A program made the position numbers and the translations under genes. DNA of 64,000 nucleotides, from the NCBI RefSeq assembly GCF_022138605.1, contig NZ_JACBFS010000004.1, positions 310,001-374,000 of the forward strand. Reading direction: 5' to 3'. The stretch comes from Xanthobacter sp. NM-25 (lineage in GTDB: Bacteria; Pseudomonadota; Alphaproteobacteria; Rhizobiales; Xanthobacteraceae). Below the pieces are notes generated by a model. The model was given only the letters and a program-made list of their open reading frames with translations, was not told where the DNA came from and searched no databases. Positions 51,805 to 60,263 of this stretch are shown in pieces. Each line of letters starts with the position of its first letter. Position 1 is the first letter of the stretch.

Positions 51805-52470
51805 ATGCACCCATTTTTCCTTGGCCGCAGCGGCTTTCTTCTCGGCTTGGCGGTCGGCGCCGGGGCCATCGCCTTCGGCCCCCGGGTGCTGCGCGTCGCG
51901 CGCCCTCTCGCCAAGGATGCCGCCGATGCCGGCAAGGCCGGCTATGAGGCGGCCCGCGATGCCGCTGCGAAGACTGGCACCGAAGTCAAGGAGCTGGTGA
52001 GCGAGACCGCTGGCGAGATCAAGGCTGCCGCCGGCAAGATGGCGACCGCCGTCGCCGCCGCCACCCGCCGGGCGCCGGGTCAAGCCGCGGAGGCGGCGCA
52101 TGACGTGGTGACCGAGGTGGTGGATGTGGCGCCCGCCGCGCCCCGCCGCGCCCGCACTGCGCGCCCCAGCCGTTCCCGCTCCAGCGCCCGCAAGGTCGAT
52201 CTGCCGGCGGTGCCGGTGCCGGCCGGCGAGGCGGAGGCCGTCGTCGCCCGCCCGGTGGCCACCCCGCGCCGGCGCAGCGCCGCCAAGACCGCATCGGCGA
52301 AGGCCACCACGGAAGTCGCCACCGACGTGAGCGCTGCCAAGCCGACCGCCGCCTCTGCCAGCAAGGCCGCGCCGCGCAAGGCGGCCCCCCGCAAGCGCGC
52401 GGCCAAGCCCGCCACGCCGGCGGTGACCGAAGCACCCAGCGCGGCGGTGACACCGGACGAGAAGGCCTGA
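51805..52470 (+). CDS. Membrane-anchored Ala/Lys-rich low-complexity protein
   Basis: The 221-residue protein has one hydrophobic N-terminal segment (GRSGFLLGLAVGAGAIAFGPRVL, a DUF5132-like start). A long alanine-rich amphipathic region follows (KAGYEAARDAAAKTG, EIKAAAGKMATAVAA), then a tail with repeated Lys/Ala/Pro (SAAKTASAKATTEV, APRKAAPRKRAAKPA) like eukaryotic histone H1 and phasin-like proteins. It may tether DNA or a granule surface to the membrane; no function is established. It precedes the HMA-like gene by 7 bases. Confidence 0.6.
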   Translation: MHPFFLGRSGFLLGLAVGAGAIAFGPRVLRVARPLAKDAADAGKAGYEAARDAAAKTGTEVKELVSETAGEIKAAAGKMATAVAAATRRAPGQAAEAAHDVVTEVVDVAPAAPRRARTARPSRSRSSARKVDLPAVPVPAGEAEAVVARPVATPRRRSAAKTASAKATTEVATDVSAAKPTAASASKAAPRKAAPRKRAAKPATPAVTEAPSAAVTPDEKA

Positions 52471-52477
52471 ACCGCCG

Positions 52478-52999
52478 ATGTCCGAGTTCATCTTGGTGCG
52501 TGTCGCCCACCAGACGGTGGGCCGCACGCGGCTGGTGGCACTCTCGCCCCTCGATGGCAGCACGCTGGCGGCCTGTGCCACCCGCGTGAATGCCTCAGGC
52601 CTCGCCCGCGCCGAGGCGCGCCCGCGCAGCAACGGGCTCATCCTCACCCACGCCGGCCCCTGGCAGGCGGTGGCCGACAGCCTGCATGCCGCCGGCTTGC
52701 GGCTGCCGGCTGGCGCCGAATTGGCGCCTGCGCCGGTGGGGGCAGCCCCCCCCGCCCGCACCCCCCGCCGCCCGGCCGGGCACCCCATCGGCGCCGCCTA
52801 TGACGCTTTCGCTCGCAGCAATGCGGCGGTGGCCGAGGCCAGTGGCGGACGGCTGGATATCACCAATGCCGCCTTTCTGCTGCTCGTCGCCAGCGGCATG
52901 GTGCAGCTGATGCGGGGGCAGATCGCCGGCCCGGCCCTCTCGCTGTTCAGCCAGGCGTTGACCTTGGCGGTGCTGCACGGCAAGGCCGCGCCACGCTAA
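52478..52999 (+). CDS. HMA_2-like domain protein with C-terminal membrane segment
   Basis: The 173-residue protein begins with a ferredoxin-like fold (ILVRVAHQTVGRTRLVALSP). This resembles the HMA_2 group lacking the CxxC metal site. A proline-rich linker (APAPVGAAPPARTPRR) and a hydrophobic C-terminal part (AAFLLLVASGMVQLMRG, LSLFSQALTLAVLHG) follow. Such proteins accompany P-type ATPases or DUF5132-like proteins. It is directly coupled to the preceding membrane-anchored gene. Confidence 0.6.
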   Translation: MSEFILVRVAHQTVGRTRLVALSPLDGSTLAACATRVNASGLARAEARPRSNGLILTHAGPWQAVADSLHAAGLRLPAGAELAPAPVGAAPPARTPRRPAGHPIGAAYDAFARSNAAVAEASGGRLDITNAAFLLLVASGMVQLMRGQIAGPALSLFSQALTLAVLHGKAAPR

Positions 53000-53044
53000 A
53001 GAAAGGCCGCGCCACGCCGAATAGAGGCCGCGCCACGCTGAATG
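52982..53044. repeat. 21-bp tandem repeat, three copies
   Basis: Copies begin at 52982, 53003 and 53024 with the shared core GGCCGCGCCACGC and a variable T/C-A-A tail. The unit is 21 bases, exactly two helical turns. The first copy contains the stop codon of the HMA_2-like gene. The array ends 25 bases before the next start and includes part of its leader. Confidence 0.75.
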
Positions 53045-53069
53045 TCGCCTGATCGCGCGGGAGAGCGCC

Positions 53070-54656
53070 ATGGAACCCAATCCGTCCCGCCCCGCCGCTT
53101 TGGGCGGCGACCATGTGGTGGCGGACCAAAGCGCGGTGTTCGCGCTTTTGGCCGATCCCGCCACCCACCATCTGCCGCCGGGCACGCCCGTCACCCGCAT
53201 CGACACCCACGGGGCGGTGGTGTTCCTCGCCGGCGACCATGCCTACAAGGTGAAGCGGGCGGTCTTCTTTCCGTTCATGGACTTCTCAACCCTCGCCAAG
53301 CGCCAGGCGGCCTGCCTGGCGGAGGTGGCCATCAGCGGCGCCAATGCGCCCGGCCTTTATCTCGGTGTCACGGCCATTACCCGGGCCGGCCCCGCGCTGC
53401 GCCTGGACGGCAGCGGCGAGGTGGTGGAGTACGCGGTCCATATGCGCAGGTTCGACACGCGCCAAACCCTCGATCGAGTGGCCAGCGAAGGCGAACTCTC
53501 GCCCCAGCTCGTGACGGATCTGGCGGCGGCTGTCGCCCGTGCCCATGCCGGCGCCGCCGAGGATCGAACCCGCGATGCGGTGTCCCCGCTCGCGGGCTAT
53601 CTGGCCGACAACCGGGCCGAGTTCACCCATCACCCGGAGCTGTTCGCGCCGGCCGATGCGGCGTCGCTCGCGGAGGCCATGGAAGCCGAGCTGGCGCGCC
53701 TCGCGCCCCTTCTGCAGGCCCGCGGCGCCGCGGGCCTCATCCGGCGCTGCCATGGCGATCTGCATCTCGCCAATATCGTCCTGCTGGAGGACCGGCCGGT
53801 CCTGTTCGATGCCATCGAGTTCAGCACCGACATCGCCACCTGCGACGTGCTGTACGACCTCGCCTTTCTGCTGATGGACCTGTGGCAGCGCGGCCTCGTC
53901 AGCGCCGCGAATGGGGTGCTGAACCATTATCTGTGGGCGCGCCGGGACGATCTCCAGCTCGACGGCCTCGCCGCCCTGCCCTTCTTCATGGCGCTGCGGG
54001 CGTGCATCCGGGCCAAAGTGGAGGCGGCGGGGCTCGCCCACCTCTCCGGTGCCGGCCAGGAGGCCGCGCGGCGCCGGATCACCCATCTGTTTACCGTTGC
54101 GCGTGCCCTGATCGCCGGTGAGGGGGCGGACACGCTTCCCCCGCGGGCGCTTCCGCCCGGCTTGACGGGTGCGGGGCCGCGACTCATCGCCATCGGCGGG
54201 CTCTCGGGCAGCGGCAAGACCACGCGGGCACTAGAGTGGGCCCCCTACACCGGTCGCGCGCCCGGGGCGGTGGTGATCCGCAGCGATGTGGAGCGCAAGC
54301 GGATGTTTGGCGGGCCGCTGACCGCCCCCCTGCCCGCTGAGGCCTATGCGGCGGCCGTCACCACGCAGGTTTACGCGGAGCTGTGCGAACAGGCGCGCCG
54401 CATCCTGGCGACCGGGCAGAGCGTCATCGTCGACGCCGTCCATGCTCATGCCCAGGAACGGGGCGCCATCGCCGCGGTGGCGCAGGCGCTCCACCTGCCG
54501 TTCGTGGGCATCTGGCTGGAGGCACCGCTGGCGGTGCGGGTGGAGCGGGTGACGCAACGCCAGGGCGACGCCTCCGATGCGGATGCCGACGTGGCCCGCC
54601 GCCAGCAGGCCTATGATCTGGGGTCCGTGGACTGGCTGCATTGGCAGAACGCCTGA
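53070..54656 (+). CDS. Bifunctional aminoglycoside-phosphotransferase-like/P-loop kinase protein
   Basis: The 528-residue protein fuses two parts. Residues 1-340 resemble an APH-type kinase: VVFLAGDHAYKVKRAVFFPFMD carries the ATP-binding lysine near 55, RRCHGDLHLANIVLL the catalytic loop near 230, and FDAIEFSTDIATCDV the DFG-like aspartate. Residues 370-528 form an AAA/zeta-toxin-like kinase with Walker A GLSGSGKTTRALE near 377 and RSDVERKRMFG. Such fusions are widespread and their substrate is unknown. Spacing from the upstream gene is about 70 bases; GGGAG precedes ATG. Confidence 0.85.
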   Translation: MEPNPSRPAALGGDHVVADQSAVFALLADPATHHLPPGTPVTRIDTHGAVVFLAGDHAYKVKRAVFFPFMDFSTLAKRQAACLAEVAISGANAPGLYLGVTAITRAGPALRLDGSGEVVEYAVHMRRFDTRQTLDRVASEGELSPQLVTDLAAAVARAHAGAAEDRTRDAVSPLAGYLADNRAEFTHHPELFAPADAASLAEAMEAELARLAPLLQARGAAGLIRRCHGDLHLANIVLLEDRPVLFDAIEFSTDIATCDVLYDLAFLLMDLWQRGLVSAANGVLNHYLWARRDDLQLDGLAALPFFMALRACIRAKVEAAGLAHLSGAGQEAARRRITHLFTVARALIAGEGADTLPPRALPPGLTGAGPRLIAIGGLSGSGKTTRALEWAPYTGRAPGAVVIRSDVERKRMFGGPLTAPLPAEAYAAAVTTQVYAELCEQARRILATGQSVIVDAVHAHAQERGAIAAVAQALHLPFVGIWLEAPLAVRVERVTQRQGDASDADADVARRQQAYDLGSVDWLHWQNA

Positions 54657-55010
54657 TTCAGCGGGCCGGAAACGTGATTTTTGCGCCTCAGGGGAACGAT
54701 TAGTTCACATCCCCCACGGACAATGCGGTTCACGTCGCTTCGCGCGCGAGTCGCGGGGAGCGCCGCCGCTACCGGTTTCTACGCAGATTGCCGAGTTTGC
54801 CACCAAATCGACCCAAAAGCGGGGAACCACCGGAGCCGCAGACCATTCCATTCGCGGGAGAAGCCGCAAGGGAGCCATGACGCGCGCATCACACCGTCCT
54901 CACGGACCTCGGCCCGTTCCCGTCCGCAACGCGCCCAGCCGGGCGCAGGCGGGCCTGCGCGGAACCGGATGCGGTTCGCTCGCTCCCCCGGCCGCCCCAG
55001 GAGACATCCA
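54657..55010. other. Intergenic region before the Sel1-repeat gene
   Basis: These 354 bases contain no gene that I can support. The first 150 bases are less GC-rich and probably hold the promoter. AGGAG at 54999-55003 is the ribosome site for the downstream gene. A short GTTCAC repeat occurs at 54702 and 54729. Confidence 0.35.
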
Positions 55011-55958
55011 ATGACCTGGCTCGATCGCCTGACGGGCAAAGCCACCGAGGATGCCGAGATCGCCGAGGACCGTTCTATGTCGACTGCCGCAGCCGAAACC
55101 CTGACCCACGACGACACCGTGCCCACGCCGGAACAGGCCGCCCCCGCGAGCCCCGCGCCGGAGGCCGAGACCTCGGCCCCGGAGAGCCCGGAGGCGCAGA
55201 TGCAGACGGCGCTCGAAGCGGCTCAGCGTGGCGATTACGAAGCGGCCCTGGCCATCTGGGAACCACTCGCCCGCGAAGGCAACGGCCGCGCCCAGAACAA
55301 TATCGGCGCCTGCTTCATCGATGGTCTGGGGGTCGACCCCAATCTGGAGCTCGCCCGCGAGTGGCTGGAGCTGGCCGCCGAGGCCGGTGATCCGGTTGGC
55401 CGGCGCAACCTTGCCACCCTGTGCCTCAAGGGTGAGGGCGGTCCACGTGACCTGGAGCGCGCGCTGGAGCTCTATCGCCTTGCCGCCACCGATGGCGATG
55501 CCCCGGCCCAGGATCGGCTGAGCCGCCTGCTGTTTGAAGGCGAGGTGCCGCCGGCCGATCCGCAGGAAGCCCGGCGGTGGGCCCAGGCGGCTGCCGACCA
55601 GGGCGTGGCAAGCGCCATGACCCGGCTGGGCCTGATGATTCATCTGGCCATTGTCGACGGCCAGGAAACCGAGCACGACGAGAGTGTCGCCGCCCAGTGG
55701 TGGCGCCGCGCCGCCGAGGCCGGTGACGCCGATGGGCAGGCGCTGCTGGGCGCCGCTCACCACCTGGGCGTCGGGGTGCCACGGGATCGGGTGGCCGCCA
55801 TGGCGTGGCTGCTGCGGGCGCGGACCGGTGGCAGCCCCCTCGCCGACCGCTTCTTCGATGCGGTGCACGCCACCCTGAGTCCCGAAGAGGAAGCGGCCGC
55901 CGAGCGCCGCGCCACCAGCAGCAACGAGGCGGCCACCGGCGAAGCCCAGCCCGCCTGA
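55011..55958 (+). CDS. Sel1-repeat (TPR-like) protein
   Basis: The 315-residue protein starts with a polar, Glu/Ala/Pro-rich segment (residues 1-65) and then has four to five Sel1 repeats of about 36 residues. Examples are GNGRAQNNIGACFIDGLGVDPN, AGDPVGRRNLATLCLKGEGG, DGDAPAQDRLSRLLFEG and AGDADGQALLGAAHHLGVGVPRD, seen as the A.....LG..Y..G pattern. Such repeats scaffold protein complexes. No signal peptide is visible, so cytoplasmic. The start follows AGGAG. Confidence 0.85.
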   Translation: MTWLDRLTGKATEDAEIAEDRSMSTAAAETLTHDDTVPTPEQAAPASPAPEAETSAPESPEAQMQTALEAAQRGDYEAALAIWEPLAREGNGRAQNNIGACFIDGLGVDPNLELAREWLELAAEAGDPVGRRNLATLCLKGEGGPRDLERALELYRLAATDGDAPAQDRLSRLLFEGEVPPADPQEARRWAQAAADQGVASAMTRLGLMIHLAIVDGQETEHDESVAAQWWRRAAEAGDADGQALLGAAHHLGVGVPRDRVAAMAWLLRARTGGSPLADRFFDAVHATLSPEEEAAAERRATSSNEAATGEAQPA

Positions 55959-56032
55959 TCCGCGGCGACGACAGCACACGCGGCGTCGCGACCGGTGGTG
56001 GCCACCCCCACGACGGCGCCGCGATCGGCCGC

Positions 56033-56968
56033 TCACACGTCCTGACGGGGTACCGGCACCGGATGAGGCCTGTGAGGATGCCCCGGCGCGTGCGAGTGGG
56101 CGTGCGGATGCCCCACATCCATGCCGCCGGGCGGAAAAAGCCCGGCCTGGAAGCAGGTGCTCATGTGCTCCACCTTGGCGATGGCGCGGGCAGCGGCCAC
56201 GGCCGGCAGCACCCGGTGCGCGGTGGCGCTGAACAACGCCACCCAACGGGTGAAGTGCTCCGGCTTCAGATTCAGGCTCACATGGGCAGCGAACGGCATG
56301 CCGGAATAGCGCTGCGTGCCCAGCAGCGTGCGCGACCAGAAATTCTGCACCACGCGATAATGCTCATCCCAATCGGGAATGGCGGCAGCGAAGACCGGCC
56401 CGAGCACCGGATCGGCGCCGGCGGCACCATAAAACTCCTTCACCAGCCGCTCCAGGTCCGCCTCGCTGACCTGCATCTCATCGGCCGTCGAGGCGCGATC
56501 CGGCCAGGGGCCGGCGCGATCGGTGACGAGGCCGGCCAGCGCCGTGGCGGCCGGGCCTGTGCGGTCCACCGTGTTGAGCGGCGGGTTCAGCTCTCCCACC
56601 AGTTCCTTCAGCGCCGAAGTGCGCAGGCGCCCATTCGGGCGCTCCATAAAAAAGAAGCGATCGGCCACCGCGGTCTCTGCAGGCAGGATCTCACGCACCG
56701 CCTCGGCCGCCACCGCCACGCTCTCACCCTCCCCCACGTAGAGCGGAAAGGCACGACCGCCGATGTCCTTGGCGAGGATGAAGAGGCCGGGCACGTCCGG
56801 CGCTTCGTCGAGCGCCTTATGGGGCGCGATGAACTGCACGCCGGCGAACACCGCCACCGCTCCGTCCGCGGAAGGCAGCGCGCCCCGGCCGTGCGCATTC
56901 CGCCCCGCGGCCTCACCTTGCGCCGACGCGCCGCGGCGCACCCCTGAGCCTTCGCTGGATCGCCTCAT
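56033..56968 (-). CDS. Truncated haemoglobin (group III-like) fused to N-terminal domain, His-rich tail
   Basis: The 311-residue protein has three parts. Residues 37-135 form an unassigned alpha/beta domain with PGLFILAKDIGGRAFPLYVGEGES, loosely reminiscent of the GIY-YIG fold start. Residues 166-280 match group III truncated globins: LVKEFYGAAGADPVLGPVFA, VVQNFWSRTLLGTQRYSGMPFAAHVSL, seen in parts, and LKPEHFTRWVALF with the proximal histidine near 238. Residues 284-305 are a tail with seven His. ATG at 56968 has GGAGG 8 bases before. Oxygen, NO or sulfur-ligand chemistry is usual for trHb III. Confidence 0.8.
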   Translation of the reverse strand: MRRSSEGSGVRRGASAQGEAAGRNAHGRGALPSADGAVAVFAGVQFIAPHKALDEAPDVPGLFILAKDIGGRAFPLYVGEGESVAVAAEAVREILPAETAVADRFFFMERPNGRLRTSALKELVGELNPPLNTVDRTGPAATALAGLVTDRAGPWPDRASTADEMQVSEADLERLVKEFYGAAGADPVLGPVFAAAIPDWDEHYRVVQNFWSRTLLGTQRYSGMPFAAHVSLNLKPEHFTRWVALFSATAHRVLPAVAAARAIAKVEHMSTCFQAGLFPPGGMDVGHPHAHSHAPGHPHRPHPVPVPRQDV

Positions 56969-57032
56969 GCCTTTCGCCTCCACCATTGGCCACGGCTCCA
57001 AACCGTGGGTAGGCCGCCGCCGCGCCCGGAGG

Positions 57033-57218
57033 CTAGGCCTTGTCCGGCCCCGTCTCGTCCTTGCCGGGCCCCGGGTTCTGCGCCACCAGCCGCAGGCCAC
57101 GGCGGGAGCGCTCCACGGCGCGGCCCGTCTTCAGCCAGGGCGCCTGGATGCGCACCGCCGTGCCGGGCACGAAACGGGGCATGATCGGCGTATCGCCAGT
57201 GTCACGGGCCACGACCAT
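57033..57218 (-). CDS. Possible small basic protein
   Basis: A 61-residue frame contains MPRFVPGTAVRIQAPWLKTGRAVERSRRGLRLVA, with no other gene in the 405-base gap 56969-57374. ATG at 57218 is one option; no strong ribosome site is seen and a later ATG (MPRF) is possible. The GTAVRIQAPWL segment looks like a beta barrel strand. It may be real or spurious. Confidence 0.3.
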   Translation of the reverse strand: MVVARDTGDTPIMPRFVPGTAVRIQAPWLKTGRAVERSRRGLRLVAQNPGPGKDETGPDKA

Positions 57219-57374
57219 CCTTCCCGGCCGCGCCCGCAAGGGCCGCAAGCGTTCGGCAAAGAAACTATATGACGAAAGCTAGGAGAGCCGGGGGCGCGCG
57301 GCAAGCCGCCCGCGGGGCTCCCGCCGCACAAATTATGCTCAAGCGCAAAATTTCATCACGGCAACCGTGGCGGG

Positions 57375-57746
57375 TCACGCGGCGGGGGAGGCCCCCGACG
57401 GCGGCAAGGCGTCGGGATCCGGCGATGCGGTCTCCATGACGGCCGAGATGAACGCATTGATGCGGTTGAAGGCCCCCACGCACAATTGGTCGGCGGCCAC
57501 CAGGGATTCCGCGGCGGTCTTGGTGTCCTGATTGATATGCGCGGTCAGCGCCGCCACCAGCTGGTTCTGGCCGATGACGAGGCTGCGCAGCCCCAGCAGC
57601 AGATGATCGAACTCGGATTTGGCCAGGGCCACCTTCAGCGGAACGTCGCCCGCCAGATCCTTCCAGCGTTCCAGCGCCTCGGGAGAAATCTGAATCTGCA
57701 CAAATGTCGGCTCCGCGGCGGCGGCGCCCTCGGTCTCGTCAGTCAT
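57375..57746 (-). CDS. Uncharacterised cytoplasmic protein
   Basis: The 123-residue protein is acidic to neutral and mostly helical: PEALERWKDLAGDVPLKVALAKSEFDHLLLGLRSLVIGQNQLVAALTAHIN is a long amphipathic helix region, seen in parts. No signal peptide or catalytic motif is seen. GAG lies 6 bases before ATG 57746; ATG 57752 and TTG 57761 are alternatives. I do not recognise the family. Confidence 0.5.
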   Translation of the reverse strand: MTDETEGAAAAEPTFVQIQISPEALERWKDLAGDVPLKVALAKSEFDHLLLGLRSLVIGQNQLVAALTAHINQDTKTAAESLVAADQLCVGAFNRINAFISAVMETASPDPDALPPSGASPAA

Positions 57747-58008
57747 GGCCATCTCACGCAATTCAATAATGAAACACTGCCCGCCGACGGCGACACATGC
57801 CCCCTTCGGCGACCCATGGGGCGCGCGGGCCGAGGCATCGGCCCTTCACGCGCAAATACAAATCGAGCTTAGCGCGTTCACGTGGCCCGCGCAGCAAGAG
57901 TTGGCGCCCCGATCACGTTTGCGCCAGCGCATCTTCTTCCGCACGGGGATGTCTTATAGAGCTACCGCACTGCAATAGAGCGCGTCGCGCAGAGCCAAAG
58001 GCCACACC

Positions 58009-58701
58009 ATGACAAAGCACGTGGACCCAGATGCCCTTTCCGAGGCCGGCGCCAGGCGGTGGGTGAGGGTTTGGGATCTGCCCACCCGGGCCTTCCATTG
58101 GAGCCTCGTGGCCCTGGTGGCCACCTCCTATGTCACCGCCCGCAATGGCTGGATCGACTGGCATTTCTATGCGGGCTACGCGATCCTGACGCTTGTTCTG
58201 TTCCGCATTCTGTGGGGCCTGGTGGGCAGCGATACCGCCCGTTTCGCGCGCTTCGTGCGCGGCCCCAAGGCGGCGCTGGAGCATCTACGGCACCTGATGC
58301 GGCGCGCCCCTGACGATGAGGTGGGCCACAATGCTGCCGGCGCGGCCATGGTGGTGGCCCTGCTGGCGCTGCTGCTGTTTCAGGCGGGGTCCGGCTTGTT
58401 CGCGTCCGATGGCCTGTTCACCGAGAGGCCCCTGGCCCATCTGGTCGGCGCCGACTGGAGCGACCGCATCACCGGCTGGCACGGTCTCTCGTTCGATCTC
58501 ATCGCCATTGCGGTGGCGCTGCATGTGGTCGCCGTGCTGGCCTATGGCCTGCTGCTGCGACACGACCTGGTCCGCCCCATGGTGACGGGCTGGAAGCGGT
58601 TGCCCGCGGGCATCGCCGCGCCCCACATGGCTCCGGCCTGGCTGGCGCTGGGCATGTTGGTCATCGCCGGCGGTGTGGTCGGCGCGCTCGTGTGGCTGTG
58701 A
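58009..58701 (+). CDS. Cytochrome b561-type membrane protein
   Basis: The 230-residue protein has about four to five hydrophobic segments with heme-ligand histidines in TRAFHWSLVALVAT near residue 27, ALEHLRHLMRR, RITGWHGLSFDLIAIAVALHVVAVLAYG near 155-180. The di-heme b561 family shuttles electrons between quinol and soluble acceptors. A cytochrome c' gene lies convergently next to it, a common pairing, so c' may accept or quench electrons here. The 247-base upstream gap holds the promoter. Confidence 0.85.
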   Translation: MTKHVDPDALSEAGARRWVRVWDLPTRAFHWSLVALVATSYVTARNGWIDWHFYAGYAILTLVLFRILWGLVGSDTARFARFVRGPKAALEHLRHLMRRAPDDEVGHNAAGAAMVVALLALLLFQAGSGLFASDGLFTERPLAHLVGADWSDRITGWHGLSFDLIAIAVALHVVAVLAYGLLLRHDLVRPMVTGWKRLPAGIAAPHMAPAWLALGMLVIAGGVVGALVWL

Positions 58702-58739
58702 GGCTGCCGGACGTCGAAACGCCCTCCCACAGCGCAACG

Positions 58740-58771
58740 AAAAAGGGCGGAGCCGGATGGCTCCGCCCTTT
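58740..58771. terminator. Bidirectional intrinsic terminator between cytochrome b561 and c' genes
   Basis: AAAGGGCGGAGCC (58742-58754) and GGCTCCGCCCTTT (58759-58771) form a perfect 13-pair stem with a 4-base loop. Reading the minus strand, it is followed by TTTTT (complement of 58740-58744), so it is strongest for the cytochrome c' gene. Confidence 0.9.
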
Positions 58772-58776
58772 GCGCA

Positions 58777-59208
58777 TCAGCGGGACTTGAAGCTCTGGTG
58801 GCACGCCCGGCAATTCTCCGCCACGGCGGTGAAGGCGGCCTTGAAGCCATCGGCGGTGGTCGCCTTGCCGGCGTTGTCGGCCACGGCCTTCTCGAACTTG
58901 GCGATGGCCGCGTCGAAACCGGCCCGATCGCTCCACACGGCGGCGGTGGCCTTGGTTTCCCCCTTGTCGGAGCCGGGCGGGAACAGCTTGTCGAAGCCGA
59001 CCATCTTGTCCTTGTAGGTAGCGAAGATGAGCTCGGCCTTCGCGGCATCGAAGGGCACCTGCCCCTTCAGCATGGACGCACCGATATCAGTCTGCTCGCC
59101 AATGGCCTTCATCGCCGCGCGGCGCTGCTGGATCACATTGGTCTGAGCGGTAGCGGCGGTGGCGGCGAGGACACCGACCAGCGCAGCGGCAATCAAGGGG
59201 ACACGCAT
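58777..59208 (-). CDS. Cytochrome c' (class II, c-556-type)
   Basis: The 143-residue periplasmic protein has a signal peptide (MRVPLIAAALVGVLAATAATA), a four-helix bundle (NVIQQRRAAMKAIGEQTDIGASMLKG, seen in parts) and the C-terminal heme motif CRACHQSFK near residue 136. Class II cytochromes c' bind NO or transfer electrons. It is convergent with the b561 gene. The promoter and the 133-base gap to the CinA-like gene lie upstream. Confidence 0.92.
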   Translation of the reverse strand: MRVPLIAAALVGVLAATAATAQTNVIQQRRAAMKAIGEQTDIGASMLKGQVPFDAAKAELIFATYKDKMVGFDKLFPPGSDKGETKATAAVWSDRAGFDAAIAKFEKAVADNAGKATTADGFKAAFTAVAENCRACHQSFKSR

Positions 59209-59341
59209 CTTCAGCTCCAGTGAGGATTCGGAAGCGGTGCCACCTTACAGATATTCCAGCCTGACCATATTGCAGTGCGGTCACGGTTCCGCGAGCGCCT
59301 GAGCGGCCATTTGCCGCCCAAGACTTTCGGCGGAGCCGGCC

Positions 59342-60094
59342 TCAGGCGAACCTTGCGTAAGATGCCACCATTTTGCGCACGGCTGCACCAACTTCCGCCA
59401 GCAGTCCGGGATCGCGCGCCCGCACCACCAGATGGGTGTTGAAACGCCCGTCCTCGTCCCGAAACGGATAGGAGCCGATGGTGGCCTCCGGATAATCCGC
59501 CGCAATGGCCGCCAGAGGCGCGGCGATGTCGCCTTCGCCGGTGTTGGCCAGCACCGTGTCCGACAACATGGGGCGGCCCTTTTCCAACTCCGGCAGCACC
59601 GCCTCGAGCATGGATTGCATGATGCGCGGCACCCCGGCCATGACGATCACATTGCCCATGCGAAAGCCGGGCGCCTTGGACACCGCATTCACCACCAGCG
59701 AGGCCCCATCGGGAATGCGGGCCATCCGCAGGCGGGCCTCGTTGAGATCCTTCTCCGCGATATATTCCAACAGCATGGCGCGGGCGCGGGGGTCCACGTC
59801 GATGGAGACGCCGAAGGCCTTGGCGATGGCGTCAGCGGTAATATCGTCGTGGGTGGGGCCGATGCCGCCAGTGGTGAAGACATAGGTGAAGCGATGACGC
59901 AGCGCGTTCACCGCCGCCACAATGTCCGCCTCCACATCCGGAACGATGCGCACCTCACGCAGATCGATGCCGACTTCGGTCAGCCGCTCGGCGATATGGC
60001 CGATGTTCTTATCCTTGGTCCGGCCCGACAGCACCTCGTCGCCAATGACGACCAGTGCAGCGGTGACCAAATGCGCGCCGTCTGCCTCACCCAT
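59342..60094 (-). CDS. CinA N-terminal (MoaB/Mog-like) domain protein
   Basis: The 250-residue protein is the COG1058 part of CinA: TAALVVIGDEVLSGRTKDKNIGHIAERL near residue 12, FTTGGIGPTHDDITADAIAKAF near 75, and MGNVIVMAGVPRIMQSMLEAVLPELE near 140. In full CinA this domain hydrolyses ADP-ribose-type compounds. Here the C-terminal amidase domain is absent. A PncC-like copy occurs 35 kb away, in a different operon, so the two should not be read as one broken gene. Confidence 0.88.
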   Translation of the reverse strand: MGEADGAHLVTAALVVIGDEVLSGRTKDKNIGHIAERLTEVGIDLREVRIVPDVEADIVAAVNALRHRFTYVFTTGGIGPTHDDITADAIAKAFGVSIDVDPRARAMLLEYIAEKDLNEARLRMARIPDGASLVVNAVSKAPGFRMGNVIVMAGVPRIMQSMLEAVLPELEKGRPMLSDTVLANTGEGDIAAPLAAIAADYPEATIGSYPFRDEDGRFNTHLVVRARDPGLLAEVGAAVRKMVASYARFA

Positions 60095-60263
60095 AACGCA
60101 CCTCGTGCCGCTTTATGCAGCAATTGACCCCGATCTGCCCACTTCCCGCCCACAAGCAAAACGCGAGCGCCGCAGTCAGGAAGCCTTCCCCCTTTATCAC
60201 TTCTTTGGCACGATGTTTGTAGCGTTCTGAAAACACACCTGCGGACGTGGAGTGACAGTTCCA

